Assembly: GCF_018139625.1 (NCBI RefSeq)
Contig: NZ_JAGSOH010000037.1
Coordinates: 1-57,668, forward strand
Length of the DNA stretch: 57,668 bases
Direction: 5' to 3'
Source of the DNA: Actinospica acidithermotolerans
Lineage (GTDB): Bacteria > Actinomycetota > Actinomycetes > Streptomycetales > Catenulisporaceae
In this document: positions 32,480 through 41,514 of the stretch, one piece after another
Numbering within the stretch: position 1 is the first letter of the stretch
Layout: every line of letters begins with the position of its first letter
The notes under the pieces: model-generated
The model's database searches: none
The model's input: the letters and a program-made list of their open reading frames with translations, nothing else
Told to the model about the DNA's origin: nothing
Program-made: the position numbers and the translations under genes

Positions 32480-33784
32480 TCACGCGTACTCCTCCAGAAA
32501 CGTGCCGACCACGGGCGATGCCGTGTGCGAAGCCAGCTTCGTACGTAGACCCGCCAGTGTAGAGCTCGAACGGGCCGAGTCCACCGACTCAAGGCAACGC
32601 ACCGCCTGCCGGGCCCGAAAGACCGCTGCCTCCAGATCGTGCTGGGCGAGGTGTGCTTCGGCCGCTCGCGCCAGATAGATCGCTGCGCTACGCGGGTACT
32701 GATCATCGCCACGGTAGTCGGCAGCCAACGCGGCTTCGAACCGGCGCAACGCTTCACCCGAATCCCCGAGCTCCAACGCGCACGATCCGGCAATCATCTC
32801 GATCTCAGCCTCAGTCACCCAGTACAAGACCGCAGGGTCGTCTTGGTGCGGTCCACGGTCGAGGTGCACGCGCGCCGCAGCAAGATCGCGGATGCACGCC
32901 GTCCTCTCGCCTGCTTTGGACTGGGCGCGTGCCGATCGAGCGGCCAGCATCGCGGACATTCGCGGCGTCGCGCTGCCCGACAGCGCACTTTGCGCTGTGT
33001 CGATCATGTCGACCGCCGCTCGAGCCTGGCCGGTCGAGTAACAGTGCACGGCGAAGAACGACAGGGCGTATGCGCCTGCGACGCCGTCGCGCGCGTTGGC
33101 CGAGGCGCGCAGCGCGCCGTCGAAGTACGCCAGCGCGGCGCCGTGCTTGCCCTGGTCGAAGCTGCTCCACGCCGCCTGTCTGCTGGCCTCACTCGCCAAC
33201 GAGTAGAGACGTTCGCCTGACCGTTGCGAATATGAGCCGGTCTTCAGCAACTGGACGACGAATGCGAGTTCATTGCGGGCGATCACGGCGTGCTCTCCAC
33301 TGCCGAGTTCGTCGTCGAGGTGGCGGAGGAGGCCGAGCCGTTGGTCGACGTTATCGATCACTGCCTTCCCAACCTGGCGTGAGGTACTGCCCGACTCAGC
33401 GCTCCTCACAGCGCGAAGAGCGGATACCCATCGCACGGCCGCTCCGCCGAGCGCGACGCCGGCCGCCGCGACGATGCTGCGGCGATCCAGCTCCACGTCG
33501 TTCCGATCCAGCAGCTGGACAATCGCTGCAATATTCCCGGCCTGATCCCAAGGCTCTGATTCCTTGCTGGCAAGAGCGTCACGGAATCTGCCGCCTGTTG
33601 CCAGTACTCGATCATATGCATCCGCCAGCTCTGCGGTCACCGCGCGGCTCCCGCCCTCAACGTTTCGGACGTAGGAGGCGCTATAGCCGATGGTCTGGAC
33701 AAAGTCGACGAAGCGCAGGCCAGAGGCACGTCTGACCTCGCGCATCTGATTTCCAAGCAGGTTATCCACAGCAAACGACCCCAC
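32480..33784 (-). CDS. XRE-type regulator with TPR-like C-terminal domain
   Basis: A protein of about 434 residues (440 if ATG 33802 is used). GTG 33784 is preferred because CAAGGG lies about seven bases upstream. Residues about 10-65 form a helix-turn-helix (MREVRRASGLRFVDFVQTIG, SASYVRNVEGGSRAV). The remainder is Ala-rich TPR-like helical repeats (YLARAAEAHLAQHDLEAAVF). Such actinomycete regulators are thought to sense a ligand or peptide through the repeats. It is divergent from the 33884-37563 operon and convergent with the HAD gene, and may regulate the operon. Confidence 0.8.
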   Translation of the reverse strand: MGSFAVDNLLGNQMREVRRASGLRFVDFVQTIGYSASYVRNVEGGSRAVTAELADAYDRVLATGGRFRDALASKESEPWDQAGNIAAIVQLLDRNDVELDRRSIVAAAGVALGGAAVRWVSALRAVRSAESGSTSRQVGKAVIDNVDQRLGLLRHLDDELGSGEHAVIARNELAFVVQLLKTGSYSQRSGERLYSLASEASRQAAWSSFDQGKHGAALAYFDGALRASANARDGVAGAYALSFFAVHCYSTGQARAAVDMIDTAQSALSGSATPRMSAMLAARSARAQSKAGERTACIRDLAAARVHLDRGPHQDDPAVLYWVTEAEIEMIAGSCALELGDSGEALRRFEAALAADYRGDDQYPRSAAIYLARAAEAHLAQHDLEAAVFRARQAVRCLESVDSARSSSTLAGLRTKLASHTASPVVGTFLEEYA

Positions 33785-33883
33785 ACTGCATCGCCCTTGC
33801 ATCGCTCGAACTCATTGTTCCCCATTCTCGCCGGGTGTGTGATCGATTGCGGAAACAGTGTGGCGCGATATTAGGAGACCTCG

Positions 33884-34300
33884 GTGGACCGCACATCGAC
33901 TGGCACGACGCCAAAAACTGACGTCCACGTCGGCCGAACGCGCGCGTCGGCTCCTCGGTCGACGTGGGTCCAGCCGCAAGTCTCCCCGTATACCGTGCGC
34001 TACATGTGGAGCGTTCCCACCGGGATGATCCACCCGACATACAGCTATGAACACTGTGATACGGCCGAGCTCGCCGAGCAGACCGCACGGTGGGCAATGC
34101 AGAACCTTCCAGCATCCAACGGGCTTTTGGTCATCGAGGTGGCCGTACGCGAAGGCTCCGGAGTGTGGCGAATCAGCGCGGCTCGCGGACAGGCGGGCGT
34201 TCGCCTTGAGCCCGGCTGCTCAGGTCGTGACTCCTCGGTGCCCCGTCCGGCCGGTGACGTGCAAATCCCTCGCCCGCTCGCGGAAACGGAGGGGCGTTGA
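33884..34300 (+). CDS. Hypothetical protein
   Basis: This 138-residue protein starts at GTG 33884 with AGGAG six bases upstream. A polar N-terminus of about 35 residues is followed by a compact region (YTVRYMWSVPTGMIHPTYSY, LLVIEVAVREGSGVWRISA) and a Pro-rich tail. No family is recognised. It overlaps the GPP34 gene by one base (TGATG), so it belongs to the same operon. Confidence 0.55.
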   Translation: MDRTSTGTTPKTDVHVGRTRASAPRSTWVQPQVSPYTVRYMWSVPTGMIHPTYSYEHCDTAELAEQTARWAMQNLPASNGLLVIEVAVREGSGVWRISAARGQAGVRLEPGCSGRDSSVPRPAGDVQIPRPLAETEGR

Positions 34301-35418
34301 TGCTGGTAACCGTCGCAGGGCCGCGGAGCACGAAGGAGCTGCGGGATCTGGTGAAGGCTCTGCTGGACCGCTGCCAGCTCTACGCCTACCCCGACCTCTC
34401 GTCCGTGGTGAAGGCCGTCTCGTCCCAGCACGGCATCGAGGTTCCGCCGGTGCAGGAGGAGCAGGTGCTGAGTGCAATGGCTGCGGCACAACCCGCCGAC
34501 GGCCCGATCCCGTCTCCGGAGCAGGTGTTCCTCGAGACGATGGACCGCCCTGTACGGCTGGCGGAAGTGCTGGAATGTGCGTGGATGCAGCTGGCGGCGG
34601 AGGCGAGCGCCGAGCTCGAAGCCACTGATCAGGCGCGTGCGTTCGAGACTCGGTTTGAGCGGCTTACGTTGCCGGGCTGGTGCTGCCTTCTGCTCCATGA
34701 TGCGGTCTCTGGCCGGCCGGTTCTGCCGGAGCGGGTGATCGGTGCGGTTCTTGCCGCGTGCATCGTTGCCGAGTTACTCCTTGCCTGGCGCGTCGATGCC
34801 GACGAGGAAGGCCGCCGCCTGCGCGCGTACGCGGAGGCGGACTACCTCGAGGCTGAGCGGGTCACTTGGTTGATCTCTCGCATGCCCGAGGGGTCGGTGG
34901 ATCCGGAGATGCTGCGCAGGGCCGACACGCTGCCGCCTTCTCGTGCGCGTCTGCCGGAGCTTTCGGCTGCCGCGGCGGGCGTGCTCTCCGAGATCGAGCG
35001 GTCGGGCGCACCGGCGCGGCTGGACCACTGGTTTCAGCAGCTGTCGCCGGTGGCGGCCGATCTGGTGCGCGGGGAGCTGGCGAAGGCCGAGGTGATCAAG
35101 CCGCGTCGAGGCAAGTGGATGCTGAGCGAGCGCGCCACTTACCTACCGACCGACCCGATGCAGGTTGCGTTGCTACGCGGGTCGGTCATCGGGCCGCTCG
35201 CCTCAAAGGGGAGTCTTCCGCGGTCTGCTGCGGCCGCGGTGCTGATGGAGATGGTGCGCGCCTGCGGGCTCTCCCGTGCGCGCGCCGAGGACTGGTTCAC
35301 GGTCAACACCCTGCCTAAGCGGGCGGGTTTGGCCGCTGTGCCGCATCGCCGCGCGTTCGCGCGGCTGCTCGATCTGGTCGAGGAGGCCGCGGACGCCGCG
35401 GTCTGCAGCCCGGCCTGA
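34300..35418 (+). CDS. GPP34 (GOLPH3/Vps74-like) family protein
   Basis: This 372-residue protein carries the GPP34 pattern LPGWCCLLLHDAVSGRPVLP followed by VIGAVLAACIVAELLLAWRV (about 125-170), then helical segments to the C-terminus (LDHWFQQLSPVAADLVRGEL). Eukaryotic GOLPH3 proteins bind phosphoinositides and glycosyltransferases at the Golgi. Bacterial members are abundant in actinomycetes and their function is unsettled. It is upstream of an APC permease and a GNAT acetyltransferase. The first 120 residues do not match the domain and may be a separate module. Confidence 0.65.
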   Translation: MLVTVAGPRSTKELRDLVKALLDRCQLYAYPDLSSVVKAVSSQHGIEVPPVQEEQVLSAMAAAQPADGPIPSPEQVFLETMDRPVRLAEVLECAWMQLAAEASAELEATDQARAFETRFERLTLPGWCCLLLHDAVSGRPVLPERVIGAVLAACIVAELLLAWRVDADEEGRRLRAYAEADYLEAERVTWLISRMPEGSVDPEMLRRADTLPPSRARLPELSAAAAGVLSEIERSGAPARLDHWFQQLSPVAADLVRGELAKAEVIKPRRGKWMLSERATYLPTDPMQVALLRGSVIGPLASKGSLPRSAAAAVLMEMVRACGLSRARAEDWFTVNTLPKRAGLAAVPHRRAFARLLDLVEEAADAAVCSPA

Positions 35419-35465
35419 ACAGAACCACCCACACGCACTTCGTCGAACAAGGGGATGCAAGGACG

Positions 35466-36947
35466 ATGAGAAAAACAGTGAGACCGGCGGCTTCGGCCGC
35501 CGCGCGCGGGCAGGAGATCGGGGCGGGCGAGGTGTTGTACTTCGCCCTCGCTTCCGTGGGGGTGCTGCTGGTGGTCTCCGGGGTAGTGCCCACCGCGTAC
35601 CGGGCGACGGGATTGACGAGCCTGCCGCTGGCGTTCCTGATCGTCGGGGCGGTGCTGGCGGTGTTCATCCCGGGGTACGTGCGCATGACCCGGCACACCC
35701 CGTACGGCGGGGCGATGTACGCGATCGTCGCCCTCGGGCTCGGCCGGCTGATCGGAGTGCCGGTCGCCTGGCTCGCCCTGGCCGCCTACCTGCTGCTCGG
35801 GGTCGCGCTCTACGGGCTGTTCGGCGTCGAGATGCAGGGCTACGCCCAGGCCCATTGGGGCATCGACCACTCGTGGTGGGTGTGGGCGCTCGCGGTGTGG
35901 CTGCTGGTCACGGTCCTCGGCCAGTTCAAGACCCGCGACATCGGCAGACTCCTCGGAGTGCTGTCGATCGCGGAGATCGCGATCAGCCTGGTAATCTCCG
36001 CGACCGGCCTGCAGCACCCGGCGCCGGGACCGATCCTGCACGCGTTCAGCGGCTCCGGGATGACGTGGGCCTCGCTCGGTCCGGCGTTCGCGATCTGCGT
36101 GCTCGGGTTCATCGGCTTCGAGACCACCGCGGTCTACCGGCGCGAGGTGCGCAACCCGCGGCGCACCATCACGAGCGCGACCATCGCCAGCCTGGCGATC
36201 TCGGCGCTGGTCTACACCGTCGCGTCCTGGGCCCTGGATGCGCACTACGGCGCCCAGACCGTCGCGGTCTCGACCGCACAAGGTCCCGGGGCGTTCTTCG
36301 CGATGGGCACCAGCAGCGAGGCGCTGATCGGCAACAGCCTGCTGCTGACCTCCCTGCTGGCCGCGCTGCTCGGCTACCACAACGGCTGGGTCCGCTACGT
36401 CTACACCGGCGCCCGCCACGGCATGCTGCCCGGCGTGTTCGCCAAGGTCGGACGCAGTGGGGTGGCACGGTCGGCGAGCCTGCTGCAGTCCGGGTTCGGG
36501 CTCGCCACGATCGCGGCGACGGCGGCGTTCGGCTGGAACCCGCAAACCCAGCTGTTCTACATCGGCGGCACCACAGGCGGCCTGGCGATCCTCGCACTGA
36601 TGACGACCACCAGCGCCGCCGAGGTCCGCTACTTCCTAGGCCACCGACAGGCCGGCTCGACTGCAGCCTTGGTTCTCCTGCCCGCGCTCGCCGCGGTACT
36701 GCTGGCGGGGATGACAGTGTTGGCCGCCACGCACTTCTCGCTGCTGCTCGGCATCGCCCCGGACGACCCGACCGCGGGCAGGATCCTGATCGGATTCTCG
36801 ATCGTGGCACTGCTCGGCCTCAGCTGGGCACTGGCGACCAGAAAGCTCGCCCCCGAGCGGTATCAGGCCCTGAAACCGGCCGCGGCCTCCCCTGCGCTCT
36901 CCGACACGGGCGCGCACGACGCGGTGACCGCCGGGGAGGCGGCCTGA
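35466..36947 (+). CDS. APC-superfamily amino-acid permease
   Basis: This 493-residue protein has about twelve hydrophobic segments, from VLYFALASVGVLLVVSGVVP to the last near residue 455. The conserved APC-type region FIGFETTAVYRREVRNPRRT follows the sixth to seventh segment. It should import an amino acid or polyamine through the cytoplasmic membrane; the substrate cannot be told. ATG 35466 is preceded by CAAGGACG. It is followed after one base by the GNAT gene, so transport and acetylation may be linked. Confidence 0.85.
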   Translation: MRKTVRPAASAAARGQEIGAGEVLYFALASVGVLLVVSGVVPTAYRATGLTSLPLAFLIVGAVLAVFIPGYVRMTRHTPYGGAMYAIVALGLGRLIGVPVAWLALAAYLLLGVALYGLFGVEMQGYAQAHWGIDHSWWVWALAVWLLVTVLGQFKTRDIGRLLGVLSIAEIAISLVISATGLQHPAPGPILHAFSGSGMTWASLGPAFAICVLGFIGFETTAVYRREVRNPRRTITSATIASLAISALVYTVASWALDAHYGAQTVAVSTAQGPGAFFAMGTSSEALIGNSLLLTSLLAALLGYHNGWVRYVYTGARHGMLPGVFAKVGRSGVARSASLLQSGFGLATIAATAAFGWNPQTQLFYIGGTTGGLAILALMTTTSAAEVRYFLGHRQAGSTAALVLLPALAAVLLAGMTVLAATHFSLLLGIAPDDPTAGRILIGFSIVALLGLSWALATRKLAPERYQALKPAAASPALSDTGAHDAVTAGEAA

Positions 36948-36948
36948 G

Positions 36949-37563
36949 ATGCACCGCGACTCGATAGCGGTCACCGCGACCCACCAGGACGAGCAGGCGC
37001 TGGCCGCGATGATTGCGCACGCGTTCGCCGACCTCCCGCCCTCGCGCTACCTGGTCCCCGAGGACGACCAGCGCAAGACGGTGCTCGCCCGGACGTTCGA
37101 GCTCGACCTGCAGGATGCACGCGAGTCCGGCGGCCCGATCCGCACCCTCGCCGGCCACGAGGCCGTAGCGGTCTGGGCCTACCACTCCGGGCTGCCGGAA
37201 CCCGAACCCGAACTCGACGCCCGCCTGAAGAAGGCCGCGGGCGCGGCGGCACCCCGGTTCGCCGCGTTCTACACCGCACTCGACACCCGGCGGCGCGAAC
37301 TGCTCGGCGACCGCGCGCACTGGCATCTGTGGATCCTGGCGGTGGCACCCGAGCACCAGGGCCAGGGCTACGCCAGCCTCCTGGTGCGAGACCAACTCGC
37401 CCGCATCGACCCGATCGGCGAACCGACCTACCTCGAAGCCGCCACCAAAGAACTCTGCGAGGTCTACCGACACCTCGGCTTCCAGAACACCGGCGACCCG
37501 ATCACGCTCGACGACGGCTGCACACGGATGTACCCGATGCTGCACGAACCCACCCACTTCTAG
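36949..37563 (+). CDS. GNAT-family N-acetyltransferase
   Basis: This 204-residue protein has the acetyl-CoA pyrophosphate-binding motif in LAVAPEHQGQGYASLLV (Q/R-x-x-G-x-G/A) at about 129-145. The C-terminal CEVYRHLGFQNTGDPI block is usual for GNATs. It transfers an acetyl group to an unknown amine. The ATG starts just after the permease stop with GGGGAGG upstream. Coupling to the permease suggests modification of an imported or exported small molecule. Confidence 0.85.
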   Translation: MHRDSIAVTATHQDEQALAAMIAHAFADLPPSRYLVPEDDQRKTVLARTFELDLQDARESGGPIRTLAGHEAVAVWAYHSGLPEPEPELDARLKKAAGAAAPRFAAFYTALDTRRRELLGDRAHWHLWILAVAPEHQGQGYASLLVRDQLARIDPIGEPTYLEAATKELCEVYRHLGFQNTGDPITLDDGCTRMYPMLHEPTHF

Positions 37564-37711
37564 CAGCACCCAGACTCCCGGGCCGCGCTGAAAGACCGCC
37601 AAGCGCGACCCGGGGCCAAACCTCCCGTAGCTGCAACCGCACGCACGCGACCTCAGGGCTGACAGCTAACCGACACCCGGACACATGAAATCAAGGAATG
37701 GAGTCGTTCAG

Positions 37712-38215
37712 ATGGGCACGCATGTCACCCGGCGTTCCGCCCGCGCCATCCTGATCGACGGCACGGACCTGCTGCTGATCAAGCGGACCCGGCCGGGGCA
37801 GATGCCGTACAAGGTCACAATCGGCGGCGGGATCGAGCCGGAGGACGCGTCGGTCGAGGACGCACTGCGCCGCGAGGTCCTCGAAGAGATCGGCGCGCAG
37901 ATCGACGACGTCACCCAGGTGCTCGTCATCCAGGACCCGGTCGAGGAAGGCATCGCCATCCAGCACATCTGCCTGGCACGCGTGGCACCTGTCGGCTTCG
38001 TCGAACCGACCGGCGAGCAACTCGACGCGCCGGGTCGAGGCGGCTACGAACTCGTGCGCGTTCCCTTCACATCCGAAGGCCTGCGCGGCATCGACCTGAA
38101 GCCGGCGGCGTTGGCCGAGTACCTGAGCGCGAACTGCGACGCCCTCTTGGCGACGCTCGGATACCCGACCGCGAGCCCGCGGGCGTGTATCGAACGCGAA
38201 GACAGTCCCGCCTGA
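37712..38215 (+). CDS. Nudix hydrolase
   Basis: A 167-residue protein from ATG 37712; AAGGAATGGAG lies upstream, and an alternative ATG at 37685 would add nine residues. The Nudix box is recognisable from GGGIEPEDAS to RREVLEEIGAQ, ending in the metal-binding REVLEEIG, although the first conserved Glu is offset from the strict consensus. It would hydrolyse a nucleoside diphosphate derivative. It is 148 bases after the GNAT gene and on the same strand. Confidence 0.85.
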   Translation: MGTHVTRRSARAILIDGTDLLLIKRTRPGQMPYKVTIGGGIEPEDASVEDALRREVLEEIGAQIDDVTQVLVIQDPVEEGIAIQHICLARVAPVGFVEPTGEQLDAPGRGGYELVRVPFTSEGLRGIDLKPAALAEYLSANCDALLATLGYPTASPRACIEREDSPA

Positions 38216-38339
38216 ATGTCGAGTCCAGCACTCGCCACGGTGACCGAAACCGACAGATTTCCGCGCGGCCAGCCAGGCCACACGGGTTGTCAATACTCGA
38301 ACGAATGCCCAGTGCATTCCCTGCCGATCTGAGGAGATC

Positions 38340-38807
38340 ATGACCATCGTTGACATCGAGACCGTCAAGGCGAGGACCGGGCGGAGCCTGGTCGATCCCG
38401 TCCTGTTCGACCGCCTGTCCGCATGCATTTCGTTCGAGCGCGGCATGGACCGGCCGACCGCTGAGCGGGTCATGGACCAGGCGTTGGCGTTCCTCGGCAC
38501 CTGCGCCGTGCATCCCGTCTCGCTCGCTCCGTCCAAGGCCGTGGACATCGGCTGGCACACGTTCGTCCTGCACACCCTGGACTACGCGGCCTTCTGCAAC
38601 CGCGTCGCGGGCCGGTTCATCCACCACATCCCCACCGACGACGAGAACGAGGCCGCCGAGCGGACCGCTCCGTGCAAGACCACCGCCGCCATCGTCGCCG
38701 CCGGGTACGTCGTGGACGCCCCGCTCTGGGAGGGTGCCGCCAACTGCTCGCAGTGCAAGGACGGCTGCCACGACGACCCGCCACCGGACCCCAAGAACGC
38801 GAACTAG
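38340..38807 (+). CDS. GRDP-like protein with Cys-rich C-terminal tail
   Basis: This 155-residue protein has VDIGWHTFVLHTLDYAAFC and FIHHIPTDDEN in the middle (about 66-102), resembling the D-x-x-W-H-x-x-x-L-H...HH pattern of glycine-rich-domain (DUF1399-type) proteins. Its last residues, CSQCKDGCHDDPPPDPKNAN, hold three cysteines and a His next to a proline-rich end, a small metal-binding or modification-prone tail. The ATG has TGAGGAG upstream. The APH-type kinase gene follows after a strong hairpin. Function unknown. Confidence 0.6.
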   Translation: MTIVDIETVKARTGRSLVDPVLFDRLSACISFERGMDRPTAERVMDQALAFLGTCAVHPVSLAPSKAVDIGWHTFVLHTLDYAAFCNRVAGRFIHHIPTDDENEAAERTAPCKTTAAIVAAGYVVDAPLWEGAANCSQCKDGCHDDPPPDPKNAN

Positions 38808-38831
38808 CGCCCACTACAGTGAACTGACCGA

Positions 38832-38868
38832 GTGCCCCTGCCTCACCACGGAGGATAGGCAGGGGCAC
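38832..38868 (+). promoter_or_regulatory. Perfect 12-bp hairpin before the APH-type kinase gene
   Basis: Arms GTGCCCCTGCCT (38832-38843) and AGGCAGGGGCAC (38857-38868) enclose a 13-base loop containing GGAGG. It ends 26 bases before the TTG start at 38895. There is no T-tract, so it may be a leader element or a weak terminator for the preceding gene. Confidence 0.6.
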
Positions 38869-38894
38869 CTGGTCCCGATCGATCGAGGCCACTT

Positions 38895-39704
38895 TTGCGT
38901 ATCGACTACGACGATCTGCCCGAGCCGGTGCGGATGGACATGAAATCACGCTTCGGCGTGATCCGCACAGCCCGTACCGTCGAGGCGGGCACGAACTGTG
39001 ACATCGCCGCAGTGTTGGAGACCGACTCGGCCGGACGCGTGTTCCTCAAGGGCCTGCCCGAGGACCACGACTCGGTCCGAGACCAGCAGCGCGAGGCGCG
39101 CGTGAACCCGTACATCGAGGAAATCGGCCCGCGCCTGCTCGGCAGTTGGTCGATCGCCGGATGGGATCTGATCGCGTTCGACGCCGTCGAGGACGCCCGG
39201 CACGCCGACTACACGCCCGGCTCACCCGACCTGCCGAAGCTCGCCACCGTCATGAAGCAGCTCGCCGAGACGCCGTGCCCGAGCGTGCCGATGATGACCG
39301 CCGGGCGGCGCTGGGGCGCCTACCTCGACAACACCGAAGGCGTCGCGCTACTCGAAGGGTCAAGCCTCCTCCACACCGACTACCACGGCGGCAACGTGCT
39401 CATCACCAACGAACGCGCATGGCTGGTCGACTGGGCCTGGGCTACCCGAGGGGCCGCGTTCATCGACCTCGCCCTCCTCCTCCCACGCCTGATCGCCGCC
39501 GGCCACAGCCCGGATCAGGCCGAGGCCTGGGCAGCGAAGCACACCGTATGGCAGGACGCGAACCCCGCGGCCATCACCGCGTTCGCAGCCGCCATCTCGC
39601 GACTGTGGGGTCAGCTCGCCGAGCGCCATGCGGACAGGAAGGCCCGGCAACCCATCGTGGACGCCGCAATTATCTGGGCCGACCACCGCGGCACCACGGC
39701 CTGA
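38895..39704 (+). CDS. Aminoglycoside-phosphotransferase-like (APH) kinase
   Basis: This 269-residue protein has the catalytic loop LLHTDYHGGNVLI (HxDxxxxN) at about 154-166 and the metal-binding Asp in LVDWAWATRG. The N-terminal lobe has VFLKGL. TTG 38895 with GAGG six bases upstream gives the N-terminus (RIDYDDLPEPV) expected for this actinomycete subgroup; the next in-frame ATG would remove it. Members phosphorylate small molecules, mostly unidentified, and need not give antibiotic resistance. Confidence 0.85.
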   Translation: MRIDYDDLPEPVRMDMKSRFGVIRTARTVEAGTNCDIAAVLETDSAGRVFLKGLPEDHDSVRDQQREARVNPYIEEIGPRLLGSWSIAGWDLIAFDAVEDARHADYTPGSPDLPKLATVMKQLAETPCPSVPMMTAGRRWGAYLDNTEGVALLEGSSLLHTDYHGGNVLITNERAWLVDWAWATRGAAFIDLALLLPRLIAAGHSPDQAEAWAAKHTVWQDANPAAITAFAAAISRLWGQLAERHADRKARQPIVDAAIIWADHRGTTA

Positions 39705-39897
39705 CAATCACGACCGGCTCCGGTTAGGCACACGCGAAGACACCTCGCGCACACGACGCACGAGGCAGAGCCACGCTGCGCCCAACCTCACCGACGAGTA
39801 CGCCGATGAACGAGCCCCACCCGGCCGACGCCCGCCACAAAATCCACGTAACCCGGCTCGCTGGTGAGCCGGACGACGCCGTTAGAGAGAGATCGCC

Positions 39898-41259
39898 GTG
39901 ACTTCGGCTCTGCGCCAACGTGTCCCAAATCAGTCACTTCGCCGCGCCCGACACTCGATGAAACTCAGTCAGTCCGCTTTCGCAGACGCCGTTCGCGCAG
40001 CCGGAACGGCGGTCGGAGAGCCGAACCACTGCACCAAGCGCCTGGTCCAGAAGTGGGAGAGCGGCGAGCACGCGTCCTGCATCCCTGAATACTTCAAGGC
40101 CCTGCAGGTCGTCACCGGCCTCCCCGCCCACGAACTCGGCTTCAACTCGACGCTCAACACGGCGGGAAATGTCCCCGCCACCGATGGGCGCGCGTCGGGC
40201 GTGACAGCCCGCGATCCGTCAACCGCGTTGCCCGCTGTCGCCGACTCGCTGGATACGCTGATCGACAGCTCCATGCGCCAACTGCGGCACGCGCTGAACC
40301 ACCCCGCCACCGTCGACATGCGCACCGCCGACCTGGTCGGGACAGCCATCGACCGACTCTTCGACCTGGAACACCACAGCCCGGCCCGGCTTATGGAGCC
40401 GACCCTCAACCGGCGCCTTGCGACCGTCGCCGGCCAACTCACCGCCGCCCAGCACGCAGCCGTGCGACACAAGCTGACCACATCGATTGGCCGCGGCGCG
40501 CTTCTGGCCGGGTGGCTCGCCTTCGACCGCGGCGACGAACACGCCGCACACCGCCTATGGGACGAGGCAATCAGCGCAGCCGAAGGCACTAAGGACGACG
40601 GACTGTTCGCCGCCTGCCTCATCTACCAGTCCTACGCGGCGGCACGACGCAACGATCCGGAGACCGCGTGGCGGCTTGCGCACACCGCCAGCGAGCTCAC
40701 ACCCGACGACCCTCGCGCAACAGCCTGGGCCACCACCCGCGTCGCCCGCCACGCCGCACACGTCCACGACTACGACGCAGCCGAAACGGCGATGCAGCAA
40801 GCGCTGGAACTCGGCCACGGCCTGGCAAGCCCGACGCCCGGAGACGGCAGCATGCCCTGGACCCGCTCATTCGACCCAGCCATGCTGCTCGCCACCACCG
40901 CACACACCGCAGCTTTGCTGGGTGATCCGAGAGCCACCGACTACGCGACGCAGGCGGTCGACGTGCTGGGCACAGCCAAAGTCAAAGCCCGCGCGATCGT
41001 GCTCGCCGAGGCTGCCTTCACAGCCGGCTACACCGGCGAGCTCAAGCTATGCCTGGAATACGGCAGCGCAGCCGCCGCGCTCACCCGCACGCTGGCCGTC
41101 AGCATCGCGGCAGACCTACTCCACGAACTCGTACCCCTCATTCTGCCCGAGGCCCACAGCCCCGCGATCAGGGAACTGTTGCCACAGCTGGCAATCGTTC
41201 CGCGGTCTGCGGACCTGGCTGGTCAGGTCGAGGGCGGTCCACGAAGCACAATCAAATAG
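39898..41259 (+). CDS. XRE-type regulator with TPR-like C-terminal domain
   Basis: This 453-residue protein has a helix-turn-helix at about 15-75 (RRARHSMKLSQSAFADAVRA, LVQKWESGEHASCIPEY). TPR-like repeats follow (GWLAFDRGDEHAAHRLWDEA, ACLIYQSYAAARRNDPETAW). The GTG start has a weak GAGAG upstream. It is the second regulator of this architecture in the cargo region (the other is at 32.5-33.8 kb). It may control the preceding GRDP-like and kinase genes or the conjugation genes downstream. Confidence 0.82.
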   Translation: MTSALRQRVPNQSLRRARHSMKLSQSAFADAVRAAGTAVGEPNHCTKRLVQKWESGEHASCIPEYFKALQVVTGLPAHELGFNSTLNTAGNVPATDGRASGVTARDPSTALPAVADSLDTLIDSSMRQLRHALNHPATVDMRTADLVGTAIDRLFDLEHHSPARLMEPTLNRRLATVAGQLTAAQHAAVRHKLTTSIGRGALLAGWLAFDRGDEHAAHRLWDEAISAAEGTKDDGLFAACLIYQSYAAARRNDPETAWRLAHTASELTPDDPRATAWATTRVARHAAHVHDYDAAETAMQQALELGHGLASPTPGDGSMPWTRSFDPAMLLATTAHTAALLGDPRATDYATQAVDVLGTAKVKARAIVLAEAAFTAGYTGELKLCLEYGSAAAALTRTLAVSIAADLLHELVPLILPEAHSPAIRELLPQLAIVPRSADLAGQVEGGPRSTIK

Positions 41260-41457
41260 CCGCTTAACTAGGACGAGCGTGAAGGCATGCGCGTGGGCGT
41301 ATCCGCCGGGCCGGGGCGCTCGCGCCGATTTCCACTCACCTGCACTGGTGCGTTTCAACTCGCGGCAGTATCCGCGAAAATCGCGCCGGTACGGCGATTC
41401 ACCCACTTATCGCACACTGCTGGCGTATGATCAGCCACACAGCTAAATAGCAAAAGA

Positions 41458-41486
41458 CCCCGGCCGGTGCTGGAACACCGCCGGGG
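41458..41486 (+). promoter_or_regulatory. Leader hairpin before the winged-helix gene
   Basis: CCCCGGCCGGTG and CACCGCCGGGG pair with a single-base bulge around a six-base loop. The hairpin ends 28 bases before ATG 41515. The rest of the gap 41260-41514 shows no gene. Confidence 0.5.
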
Positions 41487-41514
41487 CGTGGCACTAGGAG
41501 AATAAGGCTCCCGA

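Noticed and set aside
35139-36545. A long minus-strand frame opposite the APC permease
   Set aside because: No domain or membrane pattern and antisense to a convincing twelve-segment permease.
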